This document shows positions 1-5,760 of a stretch of 14,781 nt of DNA, piece after piece; the stretch's first letter is position 1, and each line of letters opens with the position of its first letter. Source of the stretch: JBBUAX01 sp964409535 (GTDB lineage Bacteria; Patescibacteriota; Minisyncoccia; UBA6257; 2-01-FULL-56-20); assembly GCA_964409535.1 (NCBI GenBank), contig CAYPDQ010000019.1, forward strand, positions 1-14,781, given 5' to 3'. The notes beneath the pieces were generated by a model. That model ran no database searches and had not been told where the DNA came from. It was given only the letters and a program-made list of their open reading frames with translations. The position numbers were made by a program, and so were the translations under genes.

Positions 1-2
1 GC

Positions 3-74
3 GCAAGAGCCGATGAGAGATTTTATAAAATTGTCGGTGTAAGTGCGGTGCAATTTAATCACGCAATTCTATGA
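3..74 (+). CDS. C-terminal end of an unknown upstream gene (partial)
   Basis: A reading frame is open from the window edge and ends at a TGA (72-74) that overlaps the recombinase start as ATGA. The visible 23 residues include FYKIVGVSAVQFN, which reads like ordinary protein sequence. The four-base overlap is typical of translationally coupled genes, so this is probably the tail of a gene of the same integrated element. The family is not recognisable. A second frame, ending at TAA 40-42, is also open from the edge but has no coupling signature. Confidence 0.4.
   Translation, partial: ARADERFYKIVGVSAVQFNHAIL
31..59 (+). promoter_or_regulatory. Possible promoter of the recombinase
   Basis: TTGTCG (31-36) and TTTAAT (54-59) are separated by exactly 17 bp. 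The predicted transcript start lies a few bases before the ATG at 71, giving an almost leaderless mRNA. The boxes lie inside the putative upstream coding tail, so the promoter may be internal or coincidental. Confidence 0.35.
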
Positions 75-1642
75 TCAAATATTTTATCTATTGTAGAAAA
101 TCCAGCGAAGATGATGAACGCCAAGCATTGAGCATTGAGGCGCAACTCACAGAATTGCGTGATTTCGCCAAGCAAAATTCTCTTTTCGTAGTAAAGGAGT
201 ATTACGAGAGTAAAACCGCCAAAGAGCCGGGGCGAGAAATTTTTAATGAAATGCTTGGCGAAATTGAAAAAGGCACCGCACAGGGAATTTTAGCGTGGAA
301 TCCCGATAGATTGGCTCGCAACTCCATAGATGGCGGGCGTGTTATTTACTTGGTGGACACTCTCAAAATTCGATCGCTAAAATTCCCTACATTTTGGTTC
401 GAGGCAACGCCCCAAGGAAAATTTATGTTGAGCGTTGCCTTCGGACAGGCAAAATATTACACCGACAATTTAAGAGAAAACATTTTGCGTGGTATTCGGC
501 AAAAGATACGCCGTGGTGAATTGTCGGCAAAAGCCCCTCTCGGATATTTTAATGAGCCACGACTTCGCACGATTGAGCCAGACAAAAAGACCTTTCGCAA
601 AGTGAAAGAATGTTTGGAGGCTTTTGCTACGGGGCAATACACGCTCACGGCTATTCAGCGCAAAATGTTTTCTCTCGGCTTGGTTGGCAAGGAAGGAAAA
701 CCCTTGCACCTCTCCAGTATTGAACACATACTTACCAATCCGTTTTACTACGGACATTTTCAATATCGTGGCGAGGTGCATCAAGGTTCTCATAAGCCAA
801 TGATTTCAAAGAAACTTTTTGACAAGATACAGGAGGCACTTGTCGCCAATGGAAAACCCCGCAAAAAGCGTGGACCAAAGAATTTTCAATTTCTCGGTTT
901 TGCCACTTGCGGGGAGTGCGGGTATGCAATAACGGCGGAACGTAAGATAAAAAAGAGTGGTTTGAAATATCATTACTACCATTGCACTTTCAAGAGCAAA
1001 ACCCGCAAGTGTTCGCAAAACCGCTTTTTGCGGGAAGAAGTTTTGGCTGAACAAGTAAAAAATCTATGTCAAAAAGTTTCTTTGCCGGACGAGTGGCGGG
1101 AAAAGTTTTTGGCAAAATTGGAAACCGAGAACAAGGAAACCCGCCACTCGTCTCACCTTTTCGATCAAAATCTCCGCGATCAAATTTCCGCCATTAAAGA
1201 CAAGTTGGAACGGCTAACTGACGCATATTTAGCCGAAGCGTTGGAATTGGCGGAATATCAAGAACGAAAGAACTCTTTAATGGCGGAAAAGAAAAATTTT
1301 GAGGAGAAATTGAGCGACTTTGAGCGAAAAGGCAATCATTGGCTCGAACTCATGCGAAACTGGATTTTAGAAGCCAACCAAGCACAAAATCTCTCTAAAC
1401 AAGAAAACCTCTCGGGGGCGAGAGATTTTCTTGTTTCCATCGGCTCGAACCGCCGCCTTGCGGCGGGAATTCTGGCGGTGGATTTCAGAAACCCGTGGCA
1501 TTTCCTTGCGGAAATGCCTGCCGAAGCGAGGGGCGAAGCCCCGAGCGAGGCAACTAATCAACTTTGGTGGACCCAGGGAGAATCGAACTCCCGCCTGCGC
1601 AATGCGAATGCGCCGTTATGCCACTTAACTATGGGCCCTTAA
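71..1642 (+). CDS. Large serine recombinase (site-specific integrase)
   Basis: This is a large serine recombinase of about 523 residues, expected to integrate or excise a mobile element by a phosphoserine intermediate. The N-terminal resolvase domain has the YCRKS motif with likely nucleophile Ser11 and the DRLARN helix with catalytic arginine. A recombinase domain with the NPFYYG motif follows. A zinc ribbon (CGECG, then HYYHC and KCSQNRF) and a long coiled coil (about residues 340-420) come next. The segment ending GILAVDFRNPWHFLAE resembles the usual end of the family. Beyond it the frame crosses three DNA hairpins, and its last ~25 codons are antisense to tRNA-Ala; the stop lies just past the tRNA 5' end. 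The gene is visibly more AT-rich than the rest of the window, as expected for acquired DNA. The tRNA overlap suggests the tRNA gene is or contains the attachment site. The function is secure; the true C-terminus in the excised state is not known. Confidence 0.93.
   Translation: MIKYFIYCRKSSEDDERQALSIEAQLTELRDFAKQNSLFVVKEYYESKTAKEPGREIFNEMLGEIEKGTAQGILAWNPDRLARNSIDGGRVIYLVDTLKIRSLKFPTFWFEATPQGKFMLSVAFGQAKYYTDNLRENILRGIRQKIRRGELSAKAPLGYFNEPRLRTIEPDKKTFRKVKECLEAFATGQYTLTAIQRKMFSLGLVGKEGKPLHLSSIEHILTNPFYYGHFQYRGEVHQGSHKPMISKKLFDKIQEALVANGKPRKKRGPKNFQFLGFATCGECGYAITAERKIKKSGLKYHYYHCTFKSKTRKCSQNRFLREEVLAEQVKNLCQKVSLPDEWREKFLAKLETENKETRHSSHLFDQNLRDQISAIKDKLERLTDAYLAEALELAEYQERKNSLMAEKKNFEEKLSDFERKGNHWLELMRNWILEANQAQNLSKQENLSGARDFLVSIGSNRRLAAGILAVDFRNPWHFLAEMPAEARGEAPSEATNQLWWTQGESNSRLRNANAPLCHLTMGP
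1450..1552 (+). repeat. Cluster of three hairpins in the 3' end of the recombinase gene
   Basis: Three consecutive inverted repeats are visible. CCGCCG (1450-1455) pairs with CGGCGG (1461-1466). GCATTTCC (1498-1505) pairs with GGAAATGC (1510-1517) around a TTGC loop. TGCC (1519-1522) and GGGGC (1530-1534) pair with GCCCC (1538-1542) and GGCA (1549-1552). They lie between the conserved recombinase end and tRNA-Ala, are GC-rich in an AT-rich gene, and resemble the TTG-loop hairpins in cca. They could be junction DNA of the attachment region or repeat insertions. Confidence 0.7.
1565..1638 (-). tRNA. tRNA-Ala (anticodon CGC), CCA encoded
   Basis: A full cloverleaf is visible on the minus strand. 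The acceptor strand GGGCCCA pairs with TGGGTCC and includes the G3:U70 wobble that identifies alanine tRNA. The D arm is GTTA/TAAC, the anticodon stem GCGCA/TGCGC, the loop TTCGCAT (anticodon at 1604-1606) and the T arm GGGAG-TTCGATT-CTCCC. The discriminator is A and CCA is encoded (1565-1567). The gene is intact although the recombinase frame runs antisense through its whole length, consistent with integration that preserves the tRNA. Confidence 0.96.
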
Positions 1643-1645
1643 CTA

Positions 1646-1717
1646 TCAAAAGAGCGGTCCCATCAACCCCAAAATCACTATAACCGCAAAAACTATAAGC
1701 AGTATCTTCTTCAGCAT
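1646..1717 (-). CDS. Possible 23-residue single-span membrane peptide
   Basis: An ATG at 1717 opens a 23-codon frame ending in TGA at 1646. It begins MLKKILLIVFAVIVI and continues with a short hydrophobic tail, giving two lysines followed by a near-perfect transmembrane helix. It lies between the broken four-helix-bundle gene and tRNA-Ala, with 7 bp to the tRNA. There is no clear Shine-Dalgarno sequence or promoter. The sequence composition is persuasive for a membrane peptide, but the length makes chance possible. Confidence 0.3.
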   Translation of the reverse strand: MLKKILLIVFAVIVILGLMGPLF

Positions 1718-1737
1718 CGTCGACTATTTTAGCCGTA

Positions 1738-1764
1738 TTAGACATATAAGTCCAATCGGACCTA
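1738..1764. repeat. 9-bp periodic GGAC/GTCC repeat, copy A
   Basis: Units GACATATAA, GTCCAATCG and GACCTAATC follow one another with period 9. The tract abuts the final stop of the four-helix-bundle pseudogene. It belongs with the longer tracts at 1949-1990 and 2290-2352. Confidence 0.7.
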
Positions 1765-2298
1765 ATCTGCGTTCCACCACGTCAGCCGCTTTTTGCGCTC
1801 CTCAATCCTCTTGCGGTTGATCTTTTCGGCCTAGCCGCCCACGCGGACAAACTCCTCTTCCAGCGACTTTATCTGCCTGTCCAAAAGAAAATTAACCTGG
1901 TGAATGAGACAGATGGCGGCATTGGCCGCAGCTTCGGGATTTTCCAGATAGGACTTATAAGTCCAATTGGACATATTAGACTTATACAGGTTGCGAACTG
2001 CGAGTGCGGCAGGCTCGTCCTTGCTCCACAGGCGTAAACCGCGCTGGCGCAGAAAATCTTCGTAGTCCTCCAAAAGCTCCTGGAACGATGCCCGCGCCAC
2101 GCCCAAAAGTTTCAGCTCGCCTCTCTCCGAAGTCTTCTCGCTGGAACCTTCAACGATATTTTGCTTGCCGCTCCTCGCTGCTTGCTCCATCTAGTCCCGT
2201 GTGCGGGAATTCGCCGGAATGTAGCGCCTGGTGAACTCAACTGTGAAGTCGTAGATCGTAGTCGCCTGCTGGTATGACTTCAGTTCTTTATAGGACAT
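1762..2298 (-). pseudogene. Four-helix-bundle (23S rRNA-intervening-sequence type) protein gene with two internal amber stops
   Basis: Read from ATG at 2298, the frame gives an N-terminus starting MSYKELKSYQQATTIYDF and continuing to RTRD. A TAG at 2191-2193 follows, then MEQAARSGKQNIVEGS and the rest of the four-helix-bundle family. A second TAG lies at 1831-1833, followed by 22 more in-frame residues (AEKINRKRIEERKK...) before a third TAG at 1762-1764. From memory of this family, the first TAG sits where glutamine (CAG) is usual. The frame is otherwise intact, so decay is recent. TAG ends cca and pheS in this window, so reassignment is unlikely. Part of the coding sequence (1949-1990) is a 9-bp repeat encoding YKSNMSNWTYKSY. 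Family members are small helical proteins of unknown function, often carried within rRNA genes; no rRNA is visible here. A shorter protein from the internal ATG at 2190 is possible but would lack helix one. Confidence 0.8.
1949..1990. repeat. 9-bp periodic repeat, copy B, inside the four-helix-bundle gene
   Basis: Units GGACTTATAA, GTCCAATTG, GACATATTA and GACTTATAC follow at 9-10 bp spacing and include the palindrome GGACTTATAAGTCC. On the minus strand the tract is in frame and encodes alternating Tyr-Lys-Ser and Asn-Trp/Met-Ser residues. A unit of three codons lets copy number change without a frameshift. Confidence 0.75.
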
Positions 2299-2352
2299 AT
2301 TGGACTTATTGGACCAATAGGACTTATAGGACTAATTGGACCTATAAGACAT
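2290..2352. repeat. 9-bp periodic repeat, copy C (about six units), at the start of the four-helix-bundle gene
   Basis: Successive 9-mers are GGACATATT, GGACTTATT, GGACCAATA, GGACTTATA, GGACTAATT and GGACCTATA, then AGACATT. The array fills the space between tRNA-Pro and the four-helix-bundle start, and the last unit supplies the start codon and first codons (ATG TCC TAT). Upstream units stay open in the same frame back to a TAG, reading Tyr-Lys-Ser-Tyr-Trp-Ser-Asn-Lys-Ser-Asn. Confidence 0.85.
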
Positions 2353-2355
2353 TTG

Positions 2356-2426
2356 TCGGGCCGCCGGGAATCGAACCCGGTCTTTACGCACCCGAAGCGC
2401 ACGTACTACCGGTATACTACGGCCCG
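2356..2426 (-). tRNA. tRNA-Pro (anticodon CGG), CCA not encoded
   Basis: The minus-strand cloverleaf has acceptor CGGGCCG/CGGCCCG (fully paired, C1:G72 as in bacterial tRNA-Pro), D arm GTAT/GTAC, loop TTCGGGT (anticodon 2392-2394), T arm CCGGG-TTCGATT-CCCGG and discriminator A. The three bases after it are CAA on the tRNA strand, so CCA must be added enzymatically. It lies 13 bp downstream of the small membrane protein gene and probably shares its transcript with cca. Confidence 0.96.
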
Positions 2427-2439
2427 TTTCCGTCAAAGC

Positions 2440-2871
2440 TTATTTCTTTTTGCTCATCTCGTCCAGCCGGGCAGATATCTTTCTGACTTCTTCCCTTATT
2501 TCCCCGATTGCGCCGGTATCCGTCCGGATCTCGGCTTCGGTTTTGTCAACCAGCTTTTTCTCTCCGCGCAAGCCGGAGATGATTATCTCGTTGCCGATGA
2601 AAGTGGAAACGAATATCCCGCTTATAAGGAGCATCACCGAGCCGACTATAATTGAAACCGGTCCTTCCCATACCGCAGGCCAGCCCATTTGGAACGGTTC
2701 CGCCGGAGTTGCGAATATGAACGCATGAACCACGTCTGCGGCGTACCAAACCCCGCGCCAGAAAAGAACCATTCCCGCGCCGCCGATGAATCCGTAAAGT
2801 ATCGGCCGGCGGCTCAACCAGCGCCGAACCATATCCTCCAGTTTGTCGAAAAACCAAACGATCGTTTTCAT
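2440..2871 (-). CDS. Small membrane protein with cytoplasmic coiled coil, function unknown
   Basis: The 143-residue protein has a basic N-terminus (MVRRWLSRRP), a hydrophobic segment at about residues 24-48 (LYGFIGGAGMVLFWRG) and a second at about 70-92 (VSIIVGSVMLLISGIFVS). A charged C-terminal helix follows (KTEAEIRTDTGAIGEI ... KISARLDEMSKKK), probably a coiled coil. The ATG lies 5 bp after the cca stop and there is no strong Shine-Dalgarno sequence, so it is probably coupled to cca. No enzyme motif is recognised. Confidence 0.85.
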   Translation of the reverse strand: MKTIVWFFDKLEDMVRRWLSRRPILYGFIGGAGMVLFWRGVWYAADVVHAFIFATPAEPFQMGWPAVWEGPVSIIVGSVMLLISGIFVSTFIGNEIIISGLRGEKKLVDKTEAEIRTDTGAIGEIREEVRKISARLDEMSKKK

Positions 2872-2876
2872 ATTCT

Positions 2877-4418
2877 CTATTTCACGTAAAATCTCTTTTT
2901 AATTTCTTCCTCCGCCTCTTCTTCCAGTTCTTCCTTTTTTTCTTTCGCCTTCTCCGACAGCCGCTTCAACTCCCCTTCCGAAATTTTCCCCAGTTCGGCA
3001 ACCCTCTTCTCCAAATACTCTTTCGCGTTCCGTTCCGGCTCGTCCAAAATCTCCTCCAAGAGCGCGGAGAGGATCCAGCCGACCCGCGGCCCCGGTGAGA
3101 CGTTCAGTATCCGCATCACATCCTCGCCGTTCAATTTGAGCATCTTGGGCGAGAGCGGATCGCGCTTTACTTTTTCAATCATAAAGAGCATGTGCCGGAG
3201 CTTATACGGCACCGCCTTCGGGACGCCGGAGCCGATGCGGTCCGCCTCCCTTACCTTTATAAGATCGTCCACATTCTCCGGCCCCACCCGGACGAGGAAT
3301 CGGCGCACTCCGGCCGGGCTTACCTCGCCCACATTATAGTAGAACATATGCCAGCGCACGAGATGCGCGGCTTTTTCCGCAATTTCCTTGGAAAAACGCA
3401 GGCGATCCAAGGCGCGGAGTGTCATCCGGGCACCAACCATCTCGTGGTTGTAGAAAGTGGAGTTGGGGCTCTCTCCCGCCTTGGTGCGCGGCTTCCCGAC
3501 ATCGTGTAGAAGCGCGGCTAAACGGATTTCCAGGGAGTAATTCTTTCTGGCGGCGTAGTCCAGCGACCGGACGCTGTGCTCAAAAACCGTATATATATGA
3601 TGTTTGTCCTGGCCGACGCCTATCCCCTCCCGCAACTCCGGCAACACGTACTCCAAGAGGTTCAGTTCTTCCAAAAGCAGGATGCCGTCCGTCGCAGCGG
3701 GGGTCATTATAAGTTTTATGAACTCGTCCCGGATCCGCTCCTTGGCGATCATCTCCAGGAGTCCCGCATGTTTTTCAATCGCGCGGCGAGTGTTCAAGTC
3801 AATCTCCCAGCCCGAGGCTGGTCCGCCTTGGGCGGAAAACCCGAGTTCCGCCGCGAGGCGCACCGCCCGCAGGAGACGCAGCGCATCCTCGTTGAACCGG
3901 TCGTTGGAATCGCCCACGGTGCGGATGATCTTGGCCTTCAAGTCCTTCTGCCCGCCGTACGGATCCAAAACCGTGAAGCGCGGGGCGTGAAGCGCGGGGC
4001 GTTTTTCCTCCATTCCGCGTTTCACGTTATGCGCTCCAAGAGAAAGCGCCATCGCGTTCACCGTAAAATCCCGGCGGCCGAGGTCGTCTTCAACCGTTTT
4101 TGCGAACTTGACCTCGTCCGGATGGCGCTTGTCGGTGTATTTGCCTTCTATCCGGTAAGTGGTCACTTCCACCAATTTGAGGCGCGGGTCTTCGGAATCT
4201 GTTCTCACGCCGACGGTGCCGAACTCGTTTTCGTAAACCGAGTCGGGAAAAAGTTTTTGCACTTCCTCCGGCAAGGCAGACGTGGTTATATCCCAATCCT
4301 TGGGTTCGCGACCCAAAAGCAGGTCGCGCACGCATCCGCCCACGAGGTACGCCTCAAAACCGGCGGTTCGTAGCTCCGCCGCCACCCTTCCAACTTCAGC
4401 GGGAATTGCGTACTTCAT
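2877..4418 (-). CDS. cca: CCA tRNA nucleotidyltransferase with HD domain
   Basis: This 513-residue class II nucleotidyltransferase adds or repairs the 3' CCA of tRNAs. It has the GGCVRDLLLG motif (27-36), catalytic acidic pair D41-W-D43, an RRDFTVNAMA motif (about 113-122), DPYGG, and NEDALRLLRAVRLA of the neck domain. An HD phosphohydrolase domain follows (EHSV...LLHDVGK) and the C-terminus is acidic and helical (EELEEEAEEEIKK). The role fits the window: tRNA-Pro and tRNA-Met lack an encoded CCA. Two stretches look like repeat DNA inserted in frame: QGGPASG (hairpins at 3807-3835) and the region around EEKRPALHAPRF (tandem 14-mers at 3975-4002). A close-set -10 box precedes the start. It could act as a poly(A) polymerase, but the tRNA role is more likely. 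Confidence 0.95.
   Translation of the reverse strand: MKYAIPAEVGRVAAELRTAGFEAYLVGGCVRDLLLGREPKDWDITTSALPEEVQKLFPDSVYENEFGTVGVRTDSEDPRLKLVEVTTYRIEGKYTDKRHPDEVKFAKTVEDDLGRRDFTVNAMALSLGAHNVKRGMEEKRPALHAPRFTVLDPYGGQKDLKAKIIRTVGDSNDRFNEDALRLLRAVRLAAELGFSAQGGPASGWEIDLNTRRAIEKHAGLLEMIAKERIRDEFIKLIMTPAATDGILLLEELNLLEYVLPELREGIGVGQDKHHIYTVFEHSVRSLDYAARKNYSLEIRLAALLHDVGKPRTKAGESPNSTFYNHEMVGARMTLRALDRLRFSKEIAEKAAHLVRWHMFYYNVGEVSPAGVRRFLVRVGPENVDDLIKVREADRIGSGVPKAVPYKLRHMLFMIEKVKRDPLSPKMLKLNGEDVMRILNVSPGPRVGWILSALLEEILDEPERNAKEYLEKRVAELGKISEGELKRLSEKAKEKKEELEEEAEEEIKKRFYVK
3807..3835. repeat. Double hairpin inserted in cca
   Basis: CCAGCC-CGA-GGCTGG (3807-3821) is followed after one base by CCGCC-TTG-GGCGG (3823-3835), two perfect hairpins in tandem. 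On the coding strand they encode QGGPASGW inside the neck region. The second is nearly the same as the inner hairpin GTCGCC-TTG-GGCGAC at 4496-4510. Confidence 0.75.
3975..4026. repeat. Tandem 14-mer plus hairpin inserted in cca
   Basis: GAAGCGCGGGGCGT occurs twice in perfect tandem (3975-3988 and 3989-4002). CGTGAAGCGCGG (3986-3997) pairs with CCGCGTTTCACG (4015-4026) with one wobble. The same architecture recurs at 14133-14207, which shares the 15-mer CGCGGGGCGTGAAGC. In cca it encodes an extra Arg/Pro/His-rich loop before DPYGG. Confidence 0.8.
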
Positions 4419-4427
4419 TTCAAATCC

Positions 4428-4436
4428 ATTGTATCA
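4428..4436 (-). promoter_or_regulatory. Extended -10 element upstream of cca
   Basis: On the minus strand TGATACAAT matches an extended -10 (TGnTAnnnT), with nine bases to the cca ATG. Transcription from it would start at or just before the start codon, giving a leaderless mRNA. Any -35 box would fall in the edge of the structured element at 4444-4612. Confidence 0.5.
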
Positions 4437-4443
4437 CTTCAAA

Positions 4444-4612
4444 GCCCCGGCGGGGTGCGCTTGACGGCGGCTCTCGGAGGCGCGCTGGGCTTGGTGTCGC
4501 CTTGGGCGACCCAGCGCGCCGAGAGCGCAGGCGGGCGCTCGCCGCTGGAGCCCCGCCTGCCGGACGGGCAGGGAGCGAACCGCCGGCGACGGAGAGCGTA
4601 CCCCGCCGGGGC
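4444..4612. repeat. GC-rich structured element with outer 13-bp inverted repeat and nested hairpins
   Basis: GCCCCGGCGGGGT (4444-4456) is perfectly inverted at 4600-4612 (ACCCCGCCGGGGC), and pairing extends about five bases inward with one mismatch. Inside are two hairpins. Hairpin I pairs GCTCTCGG (4470-4477) and CGCGCTGGG (4481-4489) with 4510-4526, capped by GTCGCC-TTG-GGCGAC (4496-4510). Hairpin II pairs GCAGGCGGG (4527-4535) with 4552-4560. A small CCTGCC/GGCAGG stem follows. No open frame of interest and no target duplication was seen. It fills the gap between pheS and cca. It may be a non-autonomous repeat or a structured RNA in the transcript. Confidence 0.7.
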
Positions 4613-4617
4613 GCCGC

Positions 4618-5760
4618 CTATCTTATATCAGCCCCAAATTGTTTTCTCGTTTCTTCAATTATCTTCTCCTGTATCGGCGCGATCTCCTCGTTGGTCAGGG
4701 TCCGTTCGTTGGAACGGTAGACAATGCGATAGGTGTAGCTCGTTTTTCCGGCGCCGAACTTGCCCTCGTTCTCGTACTTGTCCAAAAGCGCCACTTCTTC
4801 CACCAGGTCGCCGCCCAGGTCCCGGATAAGGTCAAAGTAATTGTTGGGCACGAAGTCCGACGGCACGACGAAAGAGATGTCACGGGTGATCGGCGGGAAT
4901 TTGCTTACTTCCTTGTATTTGTTGTCGAGGCGGAGCTGACGCACAACCCGCGAATCTTTGGACCAAAACAGCCGCATATCTGGCAAGTCCACAGAAATCA
5001 TCGCGAAACGTTCGATGCCTGGACCAAACGCCCAACCGTTCCATCTTGAAGAATCAACGCCGAACTTTTCCAGAACACTTCCCTTAACAACGCCGGCGCC
5101 GGCCACTTCAAGCCACTGTCCCTCCTTGTTTATCTCCATCTCCAGCGACGGATCAGTGTAGGGAAACTTATCCTCGTTGAATCTCATTTTCACATCGGAG
5201 CCGAAAATCGCCTTTGCAAAGTTGGTTAAAGCTTCTTGTAAATCTTTTATGGTAATGGTTCTTTGCTCTTTCGGAATCAGATACCAGCCGTCTATTTGGT
5301 GAAAAACGTTCATATGCTTTCTGTCGATTTCATCCTTGCGATAGACCTTGCCGTACGAAAACGCTCCTACTGCTTTACCTGCAGCCATTCTTCTTTTAAC
5401 GTCTTCTTGCCTTAGATAGTAATACCACATCACCGTGGTATGGGTACGCAAAATGTGGTCGTTATCCACGAAATAAGTATCAGAACGAGAACGCGCCGGG
5501 TGGTCCTGTGGGAAATCAAATAAATCAAAACTTATATGGGTTGAAACGATCTCCGGAACTTTAATATCGTCGAAGTCCTTAAATGCCGGTGCCGACAAAA
5601 CTCGCTGGACTACTTCGTAAAGGGGACTGCCCTCTGCGCGCGAAAGGTCCGGCATCGCCAAAAACCGCCGCAGGCGCAAACCCTCCGGATCGGTTCTTTT
5701 TTCCAGCTCCTGCCGCAGGCGCTTCTCTTCTTCGTCGTCAATTACTATTTCCTTCCGCAT
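4618..5760 (-). CDS. pheS: Phenylalanyl-tRNA synthetase, PheS catalytic core fused to FDX-ACB domain (mitochondrial-type)
   Basis: The 380-residue protein charges tRNA-Phe. The class II core shows DHPARSRSDTY (about 86-96), THTT, motif 2 (YGKVYRKDEIDRKHMNVFHQ) and motif 3 (GWAFGPGIERFAM). From about residue 288 it continues FPPITRDISFVV, VEEVALLDKYEN, KTSYTYRIVYRS, RTLTNEE and a terminal FGADIR. This is the ferredoxin-fold anticodon-binding domain normally at the C-terminus of PheT. The canonical bacterial PheS N-terminal coiled coil is absent. This layout matches the single-chain mitochondrial enzyme, so the protein may work without PheT; no pheT is in the window. The start overlaps the end of the methyltransferase gene by 23 bp and has its own Shine-Dalgarno sequence. 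Confidence 0.92.
   Translation of the reverse strand: MRKEIVIDDEEEKRLRQELEKRTDPEGLRLRRFLAMPDLSRAEGSPLYEVVQRVLSAPAFKDFDDIKVPEIVSTHISFDLFDFPQDHPARSRSDTYFVDNDHILRTHTTVMWYYYLRQEDVKRRMAAGKAVGAFSYGKVYRKDEIDRKHMNVFHQIDGWYLIPKEQRTITIKDLQEALTNFAKAIFGSDVKMRFNEDKFPYTDPSLEMEINKEGQWLEVAGAGVVKGSVLEKFGVDSSRWNGWAFGPGIERFAMISVDLPDMRLFWSKDSRVVRQLRLDNKYKEVSKFPPITRDISFVVPSDFVPNNYFDLIRDLGGDLVEEVALLDKYENEGKFGAGKTSYTYRIVYRSNERTLTNEEIAPIQEKIIEETRKQFGADIR

Noticed and set aside
1431..1628. Short plus-strand protein containing GGPRENRTPACAMR
   Set aside because: It is the antisense of tRNA-Ala read in another frame, a common spurious call.
1762..2298. TAG as a reassigned sense codon in this organism
   Set aside because: cca and pheS end at TAG at sensible family lengths, and the two internal TAGs appear to stand for different residues, so pseudogene decay is simpler.
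1738..2352. The 9-bp tracts as a CRISPR array
   Set aside because: Units are contiguous 9-mers without spacers, and no cas gene is present.
2004..2486. Plus-strand frames across the four-helix-bundle gene and tRNA-Pro
   Set aside because: They consist of repeat-encoded residues and antisense tRNA (GPPGIEPGL) and have no independent support.
3576..4373. 265-codon plus-strand frame opposite cca
   Set aside because: It is a shadow of cca, which has complete family motifs on the other strand; the translated frame has no recognisable domain.
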